DNA from: Kineosporiaceae bacterium
Lineage (GTDB): Bacteria; Actinomycetota; Actinomycetes; Actinomycetales; Kineosporiaceae
Direction: 5' to 3'
DNA: 64,000 bases
Assembly (NCBI GenBank): GCA_016794595.1
Contig: JAEUJN010000107.1
Location: 1-64,000, forward strand
Shown: positions 1 through 8,735 of the stretch, one piece after another
How the letters are laid out: every line of letters starts with the position of its first letter
How positions within the stretch are numbered: the first letter of the stretch is position 1
Position numbers and translations under genes: made by a program
The notes under the pieces: generated by a model
What the model was told of the DNA's origin: nothing
Database searches by the model: none
The model's input: only the letters and a program-made list of their open reading frames with translations

Positions 1-971
1 AGCACGCTGAACTGCGACCAGGCGCGGTCGACATCCGCCTCGATCCGGGCGAAGGTCAGCCCGTAGCGCCCCAGGGTCGAGGTCACGACGTCGACCACGC
101 CGTCCAGCGCGTCCAGTGCGCCCAGCGCCTGCCCGACCGCAGCGCCGAACGGGCCGTAGGTGAGCAGCTCGTCCAGCACTCCCTGCCAGTCCGCGGTGAC
201 GGGTTCACCGGTCAGCGGGTCGGTGCCGGTCACCTGGGCGAGCAGCATGTAGCCGGGCAGCGACCGGACGGCGCTCGTGATCGCATCGAGCACCGACTGG
301 GGGATCACGTCGGTCACCGAGATGTCGGGCAGGTCCGGCAGCGACGGCAGGACGTCGAGCACGTCCCGGTAGACCGTGCCGTGACCGGCACACCGGTTGG
401 GCGAGAACGCATTCTGCGCCACGTGGGTGGCCTCGTGCGCCATCAGCCGGACGTCGTGCGGCGACTGTCCGCGTCCGAGCACGATGGTCGACCCGGAGGT
501 GAACGCCCGGGCCCCGATACTGGCAGCCGCCACGGACGCCCGGGGGCCGGTGAGCACCCGGGCCCCGGACAGGTCGACCCCCACGTGGGGCTCGATCCGT
601 GCCCGGACCGCCGGCGGCACCGGGCGACCCCCCGTGGGGGCGGCCAGCAGGCGGGTGACGGCTGGTGTCAGTCCGCCGGCGGCGGCCTGACCTGGTGACG
701 ACGAGGGCGGCGGCGTCGAACGCCCCGGTGTCACCGGACCTCCGCGCAGGGGAGTGCTGTGCCCCGGAGAGCTCGAAGTCGCCGGTGCCTGGTGAGAGAC
801 CTGTGCCGCCACCGTCCGCGCCTGCCGTTCAGCGGCGTCCCCGGGTGAACTCAGTGCCCGAGGTGAGCGCGAGCTGCCGTCGGCCCCCGGTGCGCGCCGG
901 GCACGCGGACGCCGGGCAGGTCCGTCACGTGCCTCGGCCTGCTCGTGCTTGACTGCCACCGGACGCGGCAT
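1..971 (-). CDS. DUF4157 metallopeptidase-domain protein of the CIS locus (partial, C-terminus off the left edge)
   Basis: The frame is open from an ATG at 971 (a GTG lies just upstream at 974) to the window edge, about 323 codons. Residues 1-90 are a low-complexity Pro/Ser/Arg stretch. The zinc-binding HExxH motif reads HEATH at about residues 179-183, inside the DUF4157 context MAHEATHVAQ. DUF4157 proteins are established companions of eCIS loci and often form the N-terminal part of cargo or toxin proteins; what the peptidase cleaves is not known. The gene is last in block A and starts 4-8 nt from the DUF6519 stop, so it is probably co-transcribed. The part beyond residue 190 shows no domain I recognise, and any C-terminal toxin would lie outside the window. 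Confidence 0.85.
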   Translation of the reverse strand, partial: MPRPVAVKHEQAEARDGPARRPRARRAPGADGSSRSPRALSSPGDAAERQARTVAAQVSHQAPATSSSPGHSTPLRGGPVTPGRSTPPPSSSPGQAAAGGLTPAVTRLLAAPTGGRPVPPAVRARIEPHVGVDLSGARVLTGPRASVAAASIGARAFTSGSTIVLGRGQSPHDVRLMAHEATHVAQNAFSPNRCAGHGTVYRDVLDVLPSLPDLPDISVTDVIPQSVLDAITSAVRSLPGYMLLAQVTGTDPLTGEPVTADWQGVLDELLTYGPFGAAVGQALGALDALDGVVDVVTSTLGRYGLTFARIEADVDRAWSQFSV

Positions 972-978
972 CACTCGC

Positions 979-3957
979 TCACCCACCGCGCCCGCCGGAG
1001 ACCACCACCTCGATGGCGGAACCCGGCAGGTGGGTCGTCCCGGCCCGGGGGATCGTCTCGATCACCAGTCCCTTGCGCAGCACCTCACTCGGCTCGACCC
1101 GCGTGGTGACGGTGAACCCGAGGCCGGTCAGGATCCGTTCGGCCACGGCCACCGTCCGTCCCGAGACGTCGGGCACCTCGGGCATCAGCACCCGCTCCGC
1201 CGAGCGCCGCAGGTGGAACCACTGCACGAACTGACCCCCGGTGACCGCATCGTCCGTGGGCAGGTCCAGCAGGGTTCGGGCGAGTTCGGGCTCGACCCCG
1301 GACTCGACGACGGCGTTGGCATGCCCGTTCAGGTGCAGGGCTGGGTCCGATTCCGCGACCACGGCCCAGCCGTCCAGCTCGAACCGCCCGAGCACCGATT
1401 GGACCCGAGGTCCCAGCACCTCGAAGAGGATCTTCTCCAGCCAGCTCGCCGCCGAGTCCGTGGGATTCCAGAACAAGGTGGAACCCTCAGCCCACACCTT
1501 CGCGTCCAGGGTGATCGCCTGGGTGGCGAAAGTCCCGGAGAGATCGAACCCCTCGGGCACCCAGTCTCTGTGCTGGGACCCGACGGGCCACGGCAGTTCG
1601 AGCACCACGCGCATCACCGGCTTGTCCCTCACGGTGCTCTCGACCACGGGGCCGTCGAGCCCGACCACGATTCCTACCGCGAGTTGGCTGACGCCCACCG
1701 CTGAGTCGTTCTCGAATCTCGACAGCGGCTCGGTGGCGAACACCAGGCGTTCGATGTGCAACCCCGACACCGGAGGAGTCGCCTCGCCGCTGGCATCCAG
1801 ATTGGCGTTGACCACGATGGGCGCCTGCAGTGAGTCCTCCAGGATGATCTGCAGGCTCGCCCACCGCCGGGTCCCCGCGAAGGCCGGGCGCCACCAGAAC
1901 GCCGCCACCCCCTGCTCATCCGTCTCGACCGTCGCCTCGCGCGCATACCCGGCGGCCGGGGGCAGGGCCTCCCCGGCGAACGGAGCCACCTGCCCGAAGT
2001 CCAGGAACCCCGAGCTCGCGGTCGCCGTCACCTTCGCCCGCACGACCGGTCCGCAGCCGTCGTCCACCACGACTCGCACGGGCCGCTGGACGACCTCGCC
2101 GCGGAAGGTCACCGACTGCCCGTCGCCGCCCAACAGTCGTAGCTCCCGCCGGGAGATGATCGTCTCCAGGGCGTCCTGCACGGTACGGGTTCGGGCGAAC
2201 CGCAGACACCCCACCGGATCCCAGGCCACCTGCCGGGCGACGCCGATCCGGCCGGTGACCACCACCGGCACGTCGATCGGCGATCCGTGATCGTCGAGTC
2301 GGCGCGCGGTCAGGGTCTGCGTGGTCGGCCCCGCAGGGTTCAGCCGCCAGCGCACCTGCGCCACGCCGTCCGGACCCGTGGGCACGAGCACCTCGGCCGG
2401 ATCGGCACTGGTGGGCGGGGACGCCGGGTCGAGGGTGCCGGCGTCACTCGCGGTGAACTGCACGGCTGCGCCGGGAACCGGCCGTTCGCCATTGCGGACC
2501 GTGACCCGAATCGGTTGCGGCAGAGGGTCTCCGGGCATGGCCTCCTGCCCGTCGCCGCCGATCTCGTCCAGCGTGACCAGCTCGGTCAGGGCGGGGAACA
2601 GCAGCCGACAGTCGGATTCGGTCGACCACAGACCGCCCGTACGGGTGAGGATCGCCAGCGGGGTCAGGTGGTGGTCGGGCCCGATCGGTGGCTGCTCGAC
2701 GTCCTGCCCGATCCGGGGCGGCCACTCGATCGTGCCGCTGATCTGAGCCAGGCCGTGGACCAGCCGCACGGTGCGGGCCGGGATCAGCCAGTGGTCACCC
2801 GTGGCGGCCGTCCCACCGGCAGGGAACCGGACGCCGATGCCGTCCTCCAGCTCCGTCACCGTCGTCGCAATGGGTTCGGGTCCGCCCTCCCAGCGGCGCA
2901 CGATGGGAGCCGAACCCAACGCTGCCAACGACTCCGGTCCCCCGTCACGCCACGTCACCGGCAGCTCGAGCTCGTCCGGGGTGCCGGCCTCCGCCAGGAA
3001 GCCGGGCTGCCCACGCAGCTCCCGGTCACGGCTGGTGACCTCGACCAGATCGCCGCTCCCGAAGGACAGCTCCTCATCGCGCCCTTGCCGATCCAGGACG
3101 AGCACCGCCGTGGAGGCGTTCACCACGTCGAGGCCGTCGAGGCCGGCGCGGACACTGCCGTTGTCCCGGCTCCACAGGAACGTGCCGTCCGGGGCCGTGC
3201 CGGACGCTGGGTCCGGGCCGTCGTGCACCTGCACCCGGTAGAGCTGGTTCTCGAGCCGGCGGTAGCCGCCACTTGCACTGATCTCGCACGGGTCCGCCCC
3301 GGCCACCGGCGGCGCCAACTCCGCGGCCAGGCGCCGCGGCGTCCGCAGGGTGGCCGCCTGCTCGTGCAGGTCCGAACAGGTCACCCCCGCCCCGATCGGG
3401 GCCAGCTTGACCTGCCACACCGTCTGCGCCCTGGTGGTGGTGTCCGGACCACCCAGGGCGCTCTCCAGCAGCAACGGGTCCTCGTCGAAGGTCACCTGGC
3501 GCGTCCAGACATCGAGGTAGGCCAGATAGCGACCGTCGTCCTCGGGCTCGACCAGGCCGGGAACGTCACCGTCCTCCAGCGGGATCACCGGCAGGTGAGG
3601 CTGGTTCGCCAGGCGCCATCCGTTCGCCGGCCCATCGAGCGACTCGGCCAGGACGCCGTCCACGTAGTAGTTGCCCCCACGCACTCGCAGCGCCGACCAC
3701 GGCTCATCGGTGAACCCCCAGCCGGAGGCCGCCGAACTACTCGGGGCGGTGATCGCGAAGGGTCCGGGCTCCTCGCCGGCCGGGGCGGGTCCGCCGCTGC
3801 GCCCGATGATGTCGCGCGCGCGCACCTCGTCGTGGTGGGCGGTGATCTCGTTCTGCTCGTTGACGTCCGCATCGAGCAGCGGGCGGCCCTGCTGCAGCAG
3901 GACGGACCGGTAGCCGTCACCGGCGTCGAAGGTGCGGCGGGAGAAGTCCCCGTGCAT
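979..3957 (-). CDS. DUF6519 domain protein with Ig-like repeats and a C-terminal PASTA domain
   Basis: This 992-aa protein opens with the DUF6519 signature: MHGDFSRRTFDAG, then LLQQGRPLLDADVNEQNE. That family is found next to phage-tail-like loci. Two bacterial Ig-like segments follow at about residues 462-572 and 626-719. The end, about residues 930-988, is a PASTA unit (VPDVSGRTV ... GLVIETIPRAGT). PASTA domains bind uncrosslinked peptidoglycan or beta-lactams in other proteins, so a surface-exposed adhesin or baseplate-periphery role is inferred. No signal peptide is visible, as expected for a particle component assembled in the cytoplasm. It begins 12 nt after the tail-I gene, within the block A operon. 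It has no counterpart in block B, whose two fibres occupy the equivalent place. Confidence 0.9.
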   Translation of the reverse strand: MHGDFSRRTFDAGDGYRSVLLQQGRPLLDADVNEQNEITAHHDEVRARDIIGRSGGPAPAGEEPGPFAITAPSSSAASGWGFTDEPWSALRVRGGNYYVDGVLAESLDGPANGWRLANQPHLPVIPLEDGDVPGLVEPEDDGRYLAYLDVWTRQVTFDEDPLLLESALGGPDTTTRAQTVWQVKLAPIGAGVTCSDLHEQAATLRTPRRLAAELAPPVAGADPCEISASGGYRRLENQLYRVQVHDGPDPASGTAPDGTFLWSRDNGSVRAGLDGLDVVNASTAVLVLDRQGRDEELSFGSGDLVEVTSRDRELRGQPGFLAEAGTPDELELPVTWRDGGPESLAALGSAPIVRRWEGGPEPIATTVTELEDGIGVRFPAGGTAATGDHWLIPARTVRLVHGLAQISGTIEWPPRIGQDVEQPPIGPDHHLTPLAILTRTGGLWSTESDCRLLFPALTELVTLDEIGGDGQEAMPGDPLPQPIRVTVRNGERPVPGAAVQFTASDAGTLDPASPPTSADPAEVLVPTGPDGVAQVRWRLNPAGPTTQTLTARRLDDHGSPIDVPVVVTGRIGVARQVAWDPVGCLRFARTRTVQDALETIISRRELRLLGGDGQSVTFRGEVVQRPVRVVVDDGCGPVVRAKVTATASSGFLDFGQVAPFAGEALPPAAGYAREATVETDEQGVAAFWWRPAFAGTRRWASLQIILEDSLQAPIVVNANLDASGEATPPVSGLHIERLVFATEPLSRFENDSAVGVSQLAVGIVVGLDGPVVESTVRDKPVMRVVLELPWPVGSQHRDWVPEGFDLSGTFATQAITLDAKVWAEGSTLFWNPTDSAASWLEKILFEVLGPRVQSVLGRFELDGWAVVAESDPALHLNGHANAVVESGVEPELARTLLDLPTDDAVTGGQFVQWFHLRRSAERVLMPEVPDVSGRTVAVAERILTGLGFTVTTRVEPSEVLRKGLVIETIPRAGTTHLPGSAIEVVVSGGRGG

Positions 3958-3969
3958 GGTCAGCTCCCC

Positions 3970-6198
3970 TCAGCCTTGCTGTCCGTCAGTGGGAACCGGT
4001 GCGCGCACGCCGAACTCCAGCGCGACCGGCAGATAGGGGGCGAGCAACCGGGCGGCGGCCCGGACCCGCAGCGGTCGGCCCAGGTGGTGGTGAACCCCCA
4101 TCTCCGCCCCGCCCTCACCGCCCTGGGCGATCTCCCCCGGACACCCCGGAGCCAGGGCCAGATAGGACGGCGACCCCGGCTCTCGGGAGACGTACACCGG
4201 ACGGGTGGCCGGGTCAGCGGTGGGTGTCGGGCTGCACCGGTAGCGACGCGGAACCCGTGAGGCCCGAGGGGCATAGGAGTAGCGCAGGCACCCCGTCTGC
4301 CGGTTCTCGACCACCACCCGGCCGTCCAGGATCGCGTTGGAGCCGGCGAGCGTGCGCACCAGGACCCGCCCCACGACCGTGGATCCCTCGAGCATCAGGT
4401 GCAGGGCAGCGCCTCTGACGGCATCGCTCCCACCGCCCGGGGCACTCGGTCCCTCGGCGTCCACGATGGACTCCCGCAGCTCGAGGCTCGCCGCGGCCGG
4501 CCCGAAACGGATCGCTGAGCACCGGCTCCGGACGACGCGCAGCACGATGCCCGGATTGCTCGCCTCGTCCTCGGCGACCCGGATCGTGCCGCCGATGGTG
4601 CACTGGGATAGGGTCACCGACCCCATCGCCCCCGGCATCACCACGACATCCCCCTCGATCACCAGGCCGTCCAGGATCAGGCTGCTGCCACCGTCCCCGG
4701 TGACGGTCAGATCGCCACGGAGGACCGGCCGCAGGCCGACCGCGTCGTGGACCCCGGGCACCGGTTGGCTGATCTCGCCTGCACCGAGCACCCGGGGCAT
4801 CCAGGTGGCGGCCACCACGACCAGGCGGGTGGCCTGCGGAATCGACACGGCGAGGTCGGCGGGCAGCGCCGGGTCGGTCGGGTAGTGCGCGTTGTCCCCG
4901 ATCGAGATCACACAGGTCGACCCCGCGGGCGACTCGGTGGAGTCCCACACGCTCTCGAAGGTCTCGAAGGCCGTACCGAGTTCGGGATCGGGGCCGTTCT
5001 CATCGAGCGGGACGCTACCCGCGATCACCGCCCGTTGCGCCGTCACGTCGGGGCCACCTCGCGCGGGATCCCCGCGGTAGGGGTCGTCGGCGAGCACCTC
5101 GTCGTGCACGATCCTGCGGTCGTACCCCCCGGCACCGACGTCCGCGGTGTCGCCGTAGGCGTGCCGCACCTCGAGCGTGTCCGGCTCGGCGCGCGCGCCG
5201 TCCCGGAAGGGGTGGACCCGCCCGGTGAGGGCGTCGACCATCGCCTGCCAACCGTCCAGGGGAACACCGGGCGCTTGGTGGGCCAGGTCCTCGAGCCGAT
5301 TCACCCGTAGGCGTTCGGCGCTCAGTTCCTCTCCCTCGATCCGCACCCCCACGGGCAACGGCGCCGCCTGGGCTCCTTCGGCCTCGACCTCACGCGCCGC
5401 CGTCAGCAGCGCCAGGAGCCTGCGCGGCCGCAACGGAACGGGCAGGTCCGCCTCCTGCGCGAGGTGCTCGATGCCCGGCTCCACCTCGGGTGCCGCGAAC
5501 AGGGGCGTGGCCGCACCGAGCGGGTGCACCGACCAGCCGTCGTCCGCGGTGTCGGGCCGACGTGCCGGCGCCCAACCGAGGTCGACGACCTGGTGGGGGA
5601 ACAGGAACGCCGCCAGGTTGGGGATGCCGAATCTCCCTCGGCCCGAGGCGATCCGGCGGACCTCGACAGTGTGAGCCACCCGGTGCAAGGCCCCCTGGGC
5701 AACCTCCGGTGCCACCAGTTCCAGCGGACCGGCGAGCTCCACCGGGGTACGGATCGTGGCTGTGGCCGGGCGGTCGAGGCGCACGTGGTTGACCGCCGTG
5801 GACATGGCGAGCACCCGGTGGTACTCGACCACCGAGGCCGGCCAGCCCGTGGCGTCCCGCGCCACCTGCTCGGCCACCGCCGGGGTGCCCTTGCCCTGCC
5901 GGTAGCGTGCGGTGTTCGCGACGAAGGCCCGCCGCGTGGTCACCCCGGGCAGCAGGGGTGGCAGGTCCACGACACCCACCAGGTCGGCGAGGTAGGGCAC
6001 CACCCACTCGGGGCAGGTCTCGATGAACCACGAGGCGTACAGCGCGTCGATGTCCCGCTCGAGCAGATCCAGCTCGCCGCCGACCGCCGCCAGCAGAGCG
6101 GCCAGCAAACCACCGGTCTCGGCATCCCGGCGGAGCACGTGCGTGGGCAACAGGTCCAGCACGCGGTCCGTCGCGGGAGTGCCCGGCAGCAGGCTCAT
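3970..6198 (-). CDS. Phage tail protein I-like baseplate protein with a C-terminal beta-helix-like extension
   Basis: The start is the ATG at 6198, in a 4-nt overlap with the upstream baseplate gene; the longer open frame upstream lies over that gene. The 742-aa product has the tail-I pattern (residues 1-130: LPTHVLRRDAE, LLERDIDALYASWF, PEWVVPYLADLVGV, then ANTARYRQGKGTPA). This protein class links wedge to fibres in P2-like tails. From about residue 380 the sequence changes to short repeating beta strands rich in V, I, G and S (for example GDLTVTGDGGSS and GTIRVAEDE), resembling a right-handed beta-helix. Such folds often bind glycans, which would make this a receptor-contact element; that is inference. 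Block B has a shorter tail-I protein with a different C-terminal half. Confidence 0.85.
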   Translation of the reverse strand: MSLLPGTPATDRVLDLLPTHVLRRDAETGGLLAALLAAVGGELDLLERDIDALYASWFIETCPEWVVPYLADLVGVVDLPPLLPGVTTRRAFVANTARYRQGKGTPAVAEQVARDATGWPASVVEYHRVLAMSTAVNHVRLDRPATATIRTPVELAGPLELVAPEVAQGALHRVAHTVEVRRIASGRGRFGIPNLAAFLFPHQVVDLGWAPARRPDTADDGWSVHPLGAATPLFAAPEVEPGIEHLAQEADLPVPLRPRRLLALLTAAREVEAEGAQAAPLPVGVRIEGEELSAERLRVNRLEDLAHQAPGVPLDGWQAMVDALTGRVHPFRDGARAEPDTLEVRHAYGDTADVGAGGYDRRIVHDEVLADDPYRGDPARGGPDVTAQRAVIAGSVPLDENGPDPELGTAFETFESVWDSTESPAGSTCVISIGDNAHYPTDPALPADLAVSIPQATRLVVVAATWMPRVLGAGEISQPVPGVHDAVGLRPVLRGDLTVTGDGGSSLILDGLVIEGDVVVMPGAMGSVTLSQCTIGGTIRVAEDEASNPGIVLRVVRSRCSAIRFGPAAASLELRESIVDAEGPSAPGGGSDAVRGAALHLMLEGSTVVGRVLVRTLAGSNAILDGRVVVENRQTGCLRYSYAPRASRVPRRYRCSPTPTADPATRPVYVSREPGSPSYLALAPGCPGEIAQGGEGGAEMGVHHHLGRPLRVRAAARLLAPYLPVALEFGVRAPVPTDGQQG

Positions 6199-8735
6199 GC
6201 GCTCATCACCCCGATCTCCACCCCACCCGGCGCCAGGGCCACCAGTTGTGCCGGCAGCAGCGTGCCGTCCAGGTAGCGGCCCGATTCGGCGACGATCACC
6301 GGGCTGGCCTCGGCATCGGCAGGCAGCGTCGGCGGTGTCGGCACGGCGGGCAGTTCGGTGAGCAGGAACAGCCGCGGCACGGTGCACGCCGCGACACCCG
6401 GGACGTTGCGGACGACGACCAGGACCGCGGCGCTGCTGACCGGCGCCCCGAAGCCGCGCACCGCCGGGCCGAAGGCGGCCTCCAGTGCGCCGAGGACGGC
6501 GGCCTCCACCGGCTCCCGCTCGTGGGCCGGGTCGTTGGCCATCTCGACCCGGATGCCGAACCAGACCTGTTCTCCGGCAAGGACATCCAGCGGAGTCCCG
6601 GGGTCCCGCCCGGCCTGCAGCGCAGCCCTCACATCGGCGATCAGGTCCCCGCTCGGCTCGGCTGCCTCCGAACCACGCAGGCTGACCAGTACGTGGTTGG
6701 ACCGGCCGTCCCAGACCAGGTCGGCCCTCGCCGGTCCGACCCCGGCGTAGCCGCGGGCGAAGTCCTCGTGGTCGGCCAGCGAGACCGCGCGGTCCAGGGT
6801 GCGAATCCGCAACGGGGCATTGACCCGAGTCTGGTCGAGGGTCTCCGGCGGCGCCCAGTCCTGGGAGGGCAGCGGGTTGGTGACCGATCGGATGCCCAGT
6901 GGGCGTTTGACCAAGAGGCTGACCTGGCCGGCCCTCACCGCTCCTGCCGCCCCGATGCCCACTCGGTACTCGGCGGTGACGTTCTCCACCCCGGTCGCCG
7001 GACGAGCCCCGTGGACGCCGTCGCCCAGGACGATGCGCACGGCGCCGTCCTCCTCCTGCTGCACCTGGTAGACCCGGTCGGCGGGGCCGGCGTCCAGCAG
7101 GTTCTCCACCTCCTGCCAGGCCACCCCGTCGACCCGGACGATCAGGTCGGCGCGGGCGCCGGCCGCCGTGGTGGCGCGGACGTAGGTCAGTGGGGCCCTG
7201 CGGGGACGGAACACCGGGAACGGCACTCGGGCGTCGGCGCTCCCGAGCACCTGGCTGACGTCCTCGCCGTGACCGGCCAGGACGGCGTTCGCCGACACCG
7301 TCAGGCCCGCTCGACGCAGTGCTGGTAGGGGTTGCGCCACCGTGACGGTCATCCTGGCCACCTCGGCCGATGCCGGTTCGTCCGGGTCCGGTGCGGTGAC
7401 GACACAGCCCACCACCTCGGCGGGCACCGTCACCGGCACGCCTGTGGCGTCATCGATCCCGCTCAGCAGCAGGTGACGCCCCGGAGGCAACGGGGGATCG
7501 GAGGGAACCAGGTCGAGTTCGGTCCCCGACAGCGGGGTCAGGTCGGGTTCTCGCCAGGCGTCGAGCTCGATCGGGACGGCATGGACCAGGGCCTGCCGAC
7601 GGTCGAGTTGCGCGAGGGTGTCCTCGAGCGTGGAGGTGTGCTCGAGCTCGACCAGGGTGACCGGGCCGCTCAGCGCGTAGCGGGACACCCCACCGGTCTG
7701 CACACTCACGACCCGGTACTGCTCGGCGAGGGGCACGTCATCGCCCGGCTGGGTGAGCGCGATCCGGCTGCCGGGCAGGATCGCCGGATGGTCGCCGTCC
7801 AGCTCGATCGGATCGGTGACCTCGAACCCCGTCCACTCGCCCGTGTCGCCGGTCACGAGTTCGTGGTCGGGGGCGTTCCACCCGAACAGCCGCAGGCGCC
7901 GCTGGAACGCCTGGACCGTGACCAGCTCTCGCAGACCGTCCTCCTCGGGATCGAGCGCCTGGTCGAGGTCGAGTCGCGTCCACCCCGGCTGGGCGGCGGC
8001 GTCCACCTCGACCACGACCCGCACGGCTCGCTGCCGAGTAGACGCCGACCCGCCTCCCCCGGCGGCCTGCGGCCGCGAGACCACGAGCACGGTGTCCCCG
8101 GGGCGCACGGCAGCAGGGCCCCGCACCCACACGGACGCCACGCTCCCCGGCTGCACCTGGGGGCGGGAGTCGATGGCCACCAGGCGGTTCCACTGCGCAC
8201 GTGCCTCGAGGTCGGTCGTCGTCCGGAAGGTCTGGGGGAGTTCACCCGGCCCGGGGATCGACTGCACCGGGGTGCCGATGGGGACCACCACGCCTGCCGG
8301 CGCGGGCGAGGCGCTGCCCGAGCCGCCGGGCGGATCCTCGACGGTGAAGGCCAGCTCCACCTGGGCAGCCACCCCCGGCCGCAGCTCGTAACCGAGCGTG
8401 CGGGCGAGCTCTCGCACGCTGGGCAGCCGGACCGCGGTGCGCAGGAACGCCTCGTTGGCGATCCGTTCGGAGTAGAAGGAGACCGTGTCGGCGACCACGG
8501 CCCAGGCGTCCAGCAGCGCCACGGCGGGCTCGCCAGGTTCTGCTCGCGCCAGGCTGCGCAAGGTCAGCTCATGACCTGGGTCGGCCAGCCGATCGCGCAT
8601 CCGGGCCAGCGAGTCGGTGTGCCCGGCAATGGCGCGCTGCAGGGCGGGCTGGCCCGGGGGGTTGGCCAGGGCATCGAGGATCTCCTGCGGGTCCGGGAGG
8701 TCACCGGTCCCCTCGTTCACCGACTCGGCCGTCAT
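6195..8735 (-). CDS. Putative baseplate assembly (wedge) protein, J-like
   Basis: The 846-aa product belongs to the large 'putative baseplate assembly protein' group found in eCIS loci. It has an N-terminal helical wedge segment (TVSFYSERIANEAFLR, then VRELARTLGYELRPGV) followed by beta-rich repeats. Near the C-terminus is a J-like portion (about residues 600-760), including GDGVHGARPATG and LADHEDFARGYAGVG. It should form the baseplate wedge around the hub, comparable to Afp11 or Afp12. The ATG at 8735 overlaps the upstream stop by 4 nt and its own stop overlaps the tail-I start by 4 nt, so translation is coupled. Block A therefore has two consecutive J-type genes whereas block B has one. 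Confidence 0.85.
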   Translation of the reverse strand: MTAESVNEGTGDLPDPQEILDALANPPGQPALQRAIAGHTDSLARMRDRLADPGHELTLRSLARAEPGEPAVALLDAWAVVADTVSFYSERIANEAFLRTAVRLPSVRELARTLGYELRPGVAAQVELAFTVEDPPGGSGSASPAPAGVVVPIGTPVQSIPGPGELPQTFRTTTDLEARAQWNRLVAIDSRPQVQPGSVASVWVRGPAAVRPGDTVLVVSRPQAAGGGGSASTRQRAVRVVVEVDAAAQPGWTRLDLDQALDPEEDGLRELVTVQAFQRRLRLFGWNAPDHELVTGDTGEWTGFEVTDPIELDGDHPAILPGSRIALTQPGDDVPLAEQYRVVSVQTGGVSRYALSGPVTLVELEHTSTLEDTLAQLDRRQALVHAVPIELDAWREPDLTPLSGTELDLVPSDPPLPPGRHLLLSGIDDATGVPVTVPAEVVGCVVTAPDPDEPASAEVARMTVTVAQPLPALRRAGLTVSANAVLAGHGEDVSQVLGSADARVPFPVFRPRRAPLTYVRATTAAGARADLIVRVDGVAWQEVENLLDAGPADRVYQVQQEEDGAVRIVLGDGVHGARPATGVENVTAEYRVGIGAAGAVRAGQVSLLVKRPLGIRSVTNPLPSQDWAPPETLDQTRVNAPLRIRTLDRAVSLADHEDFARGYAGVGPARADLVWDGRSNHVLVSLRGSEAAEPSGDLIADVRAALQAGRDPGTPLDVLAGEQVWFGIRVEMANDPAHEREPVEAAVLGALEAAFGPAVRGFGAPVSSAAVLVVVRNVPGVAACTVPRLFLLTELPAVPTPPTLPADAEASPVIVAESGRYLDGTLLPAQLVALAPGGVEIGVMSA

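Noticed and set aside
2287-4260. Long plus-strand open frame under the DUF6519 gene
   Set aside because: Arg/Gly/Gln-rich antisense shadow caused by high GC; no motif and no SD.
6199-6387. Upstream extension of the tail-I gene
   Set aside because: The extra 63 codons lie over the preceding baseplate gene. The ATG at 6198 is coupled by ATGA and begins the conserved region.
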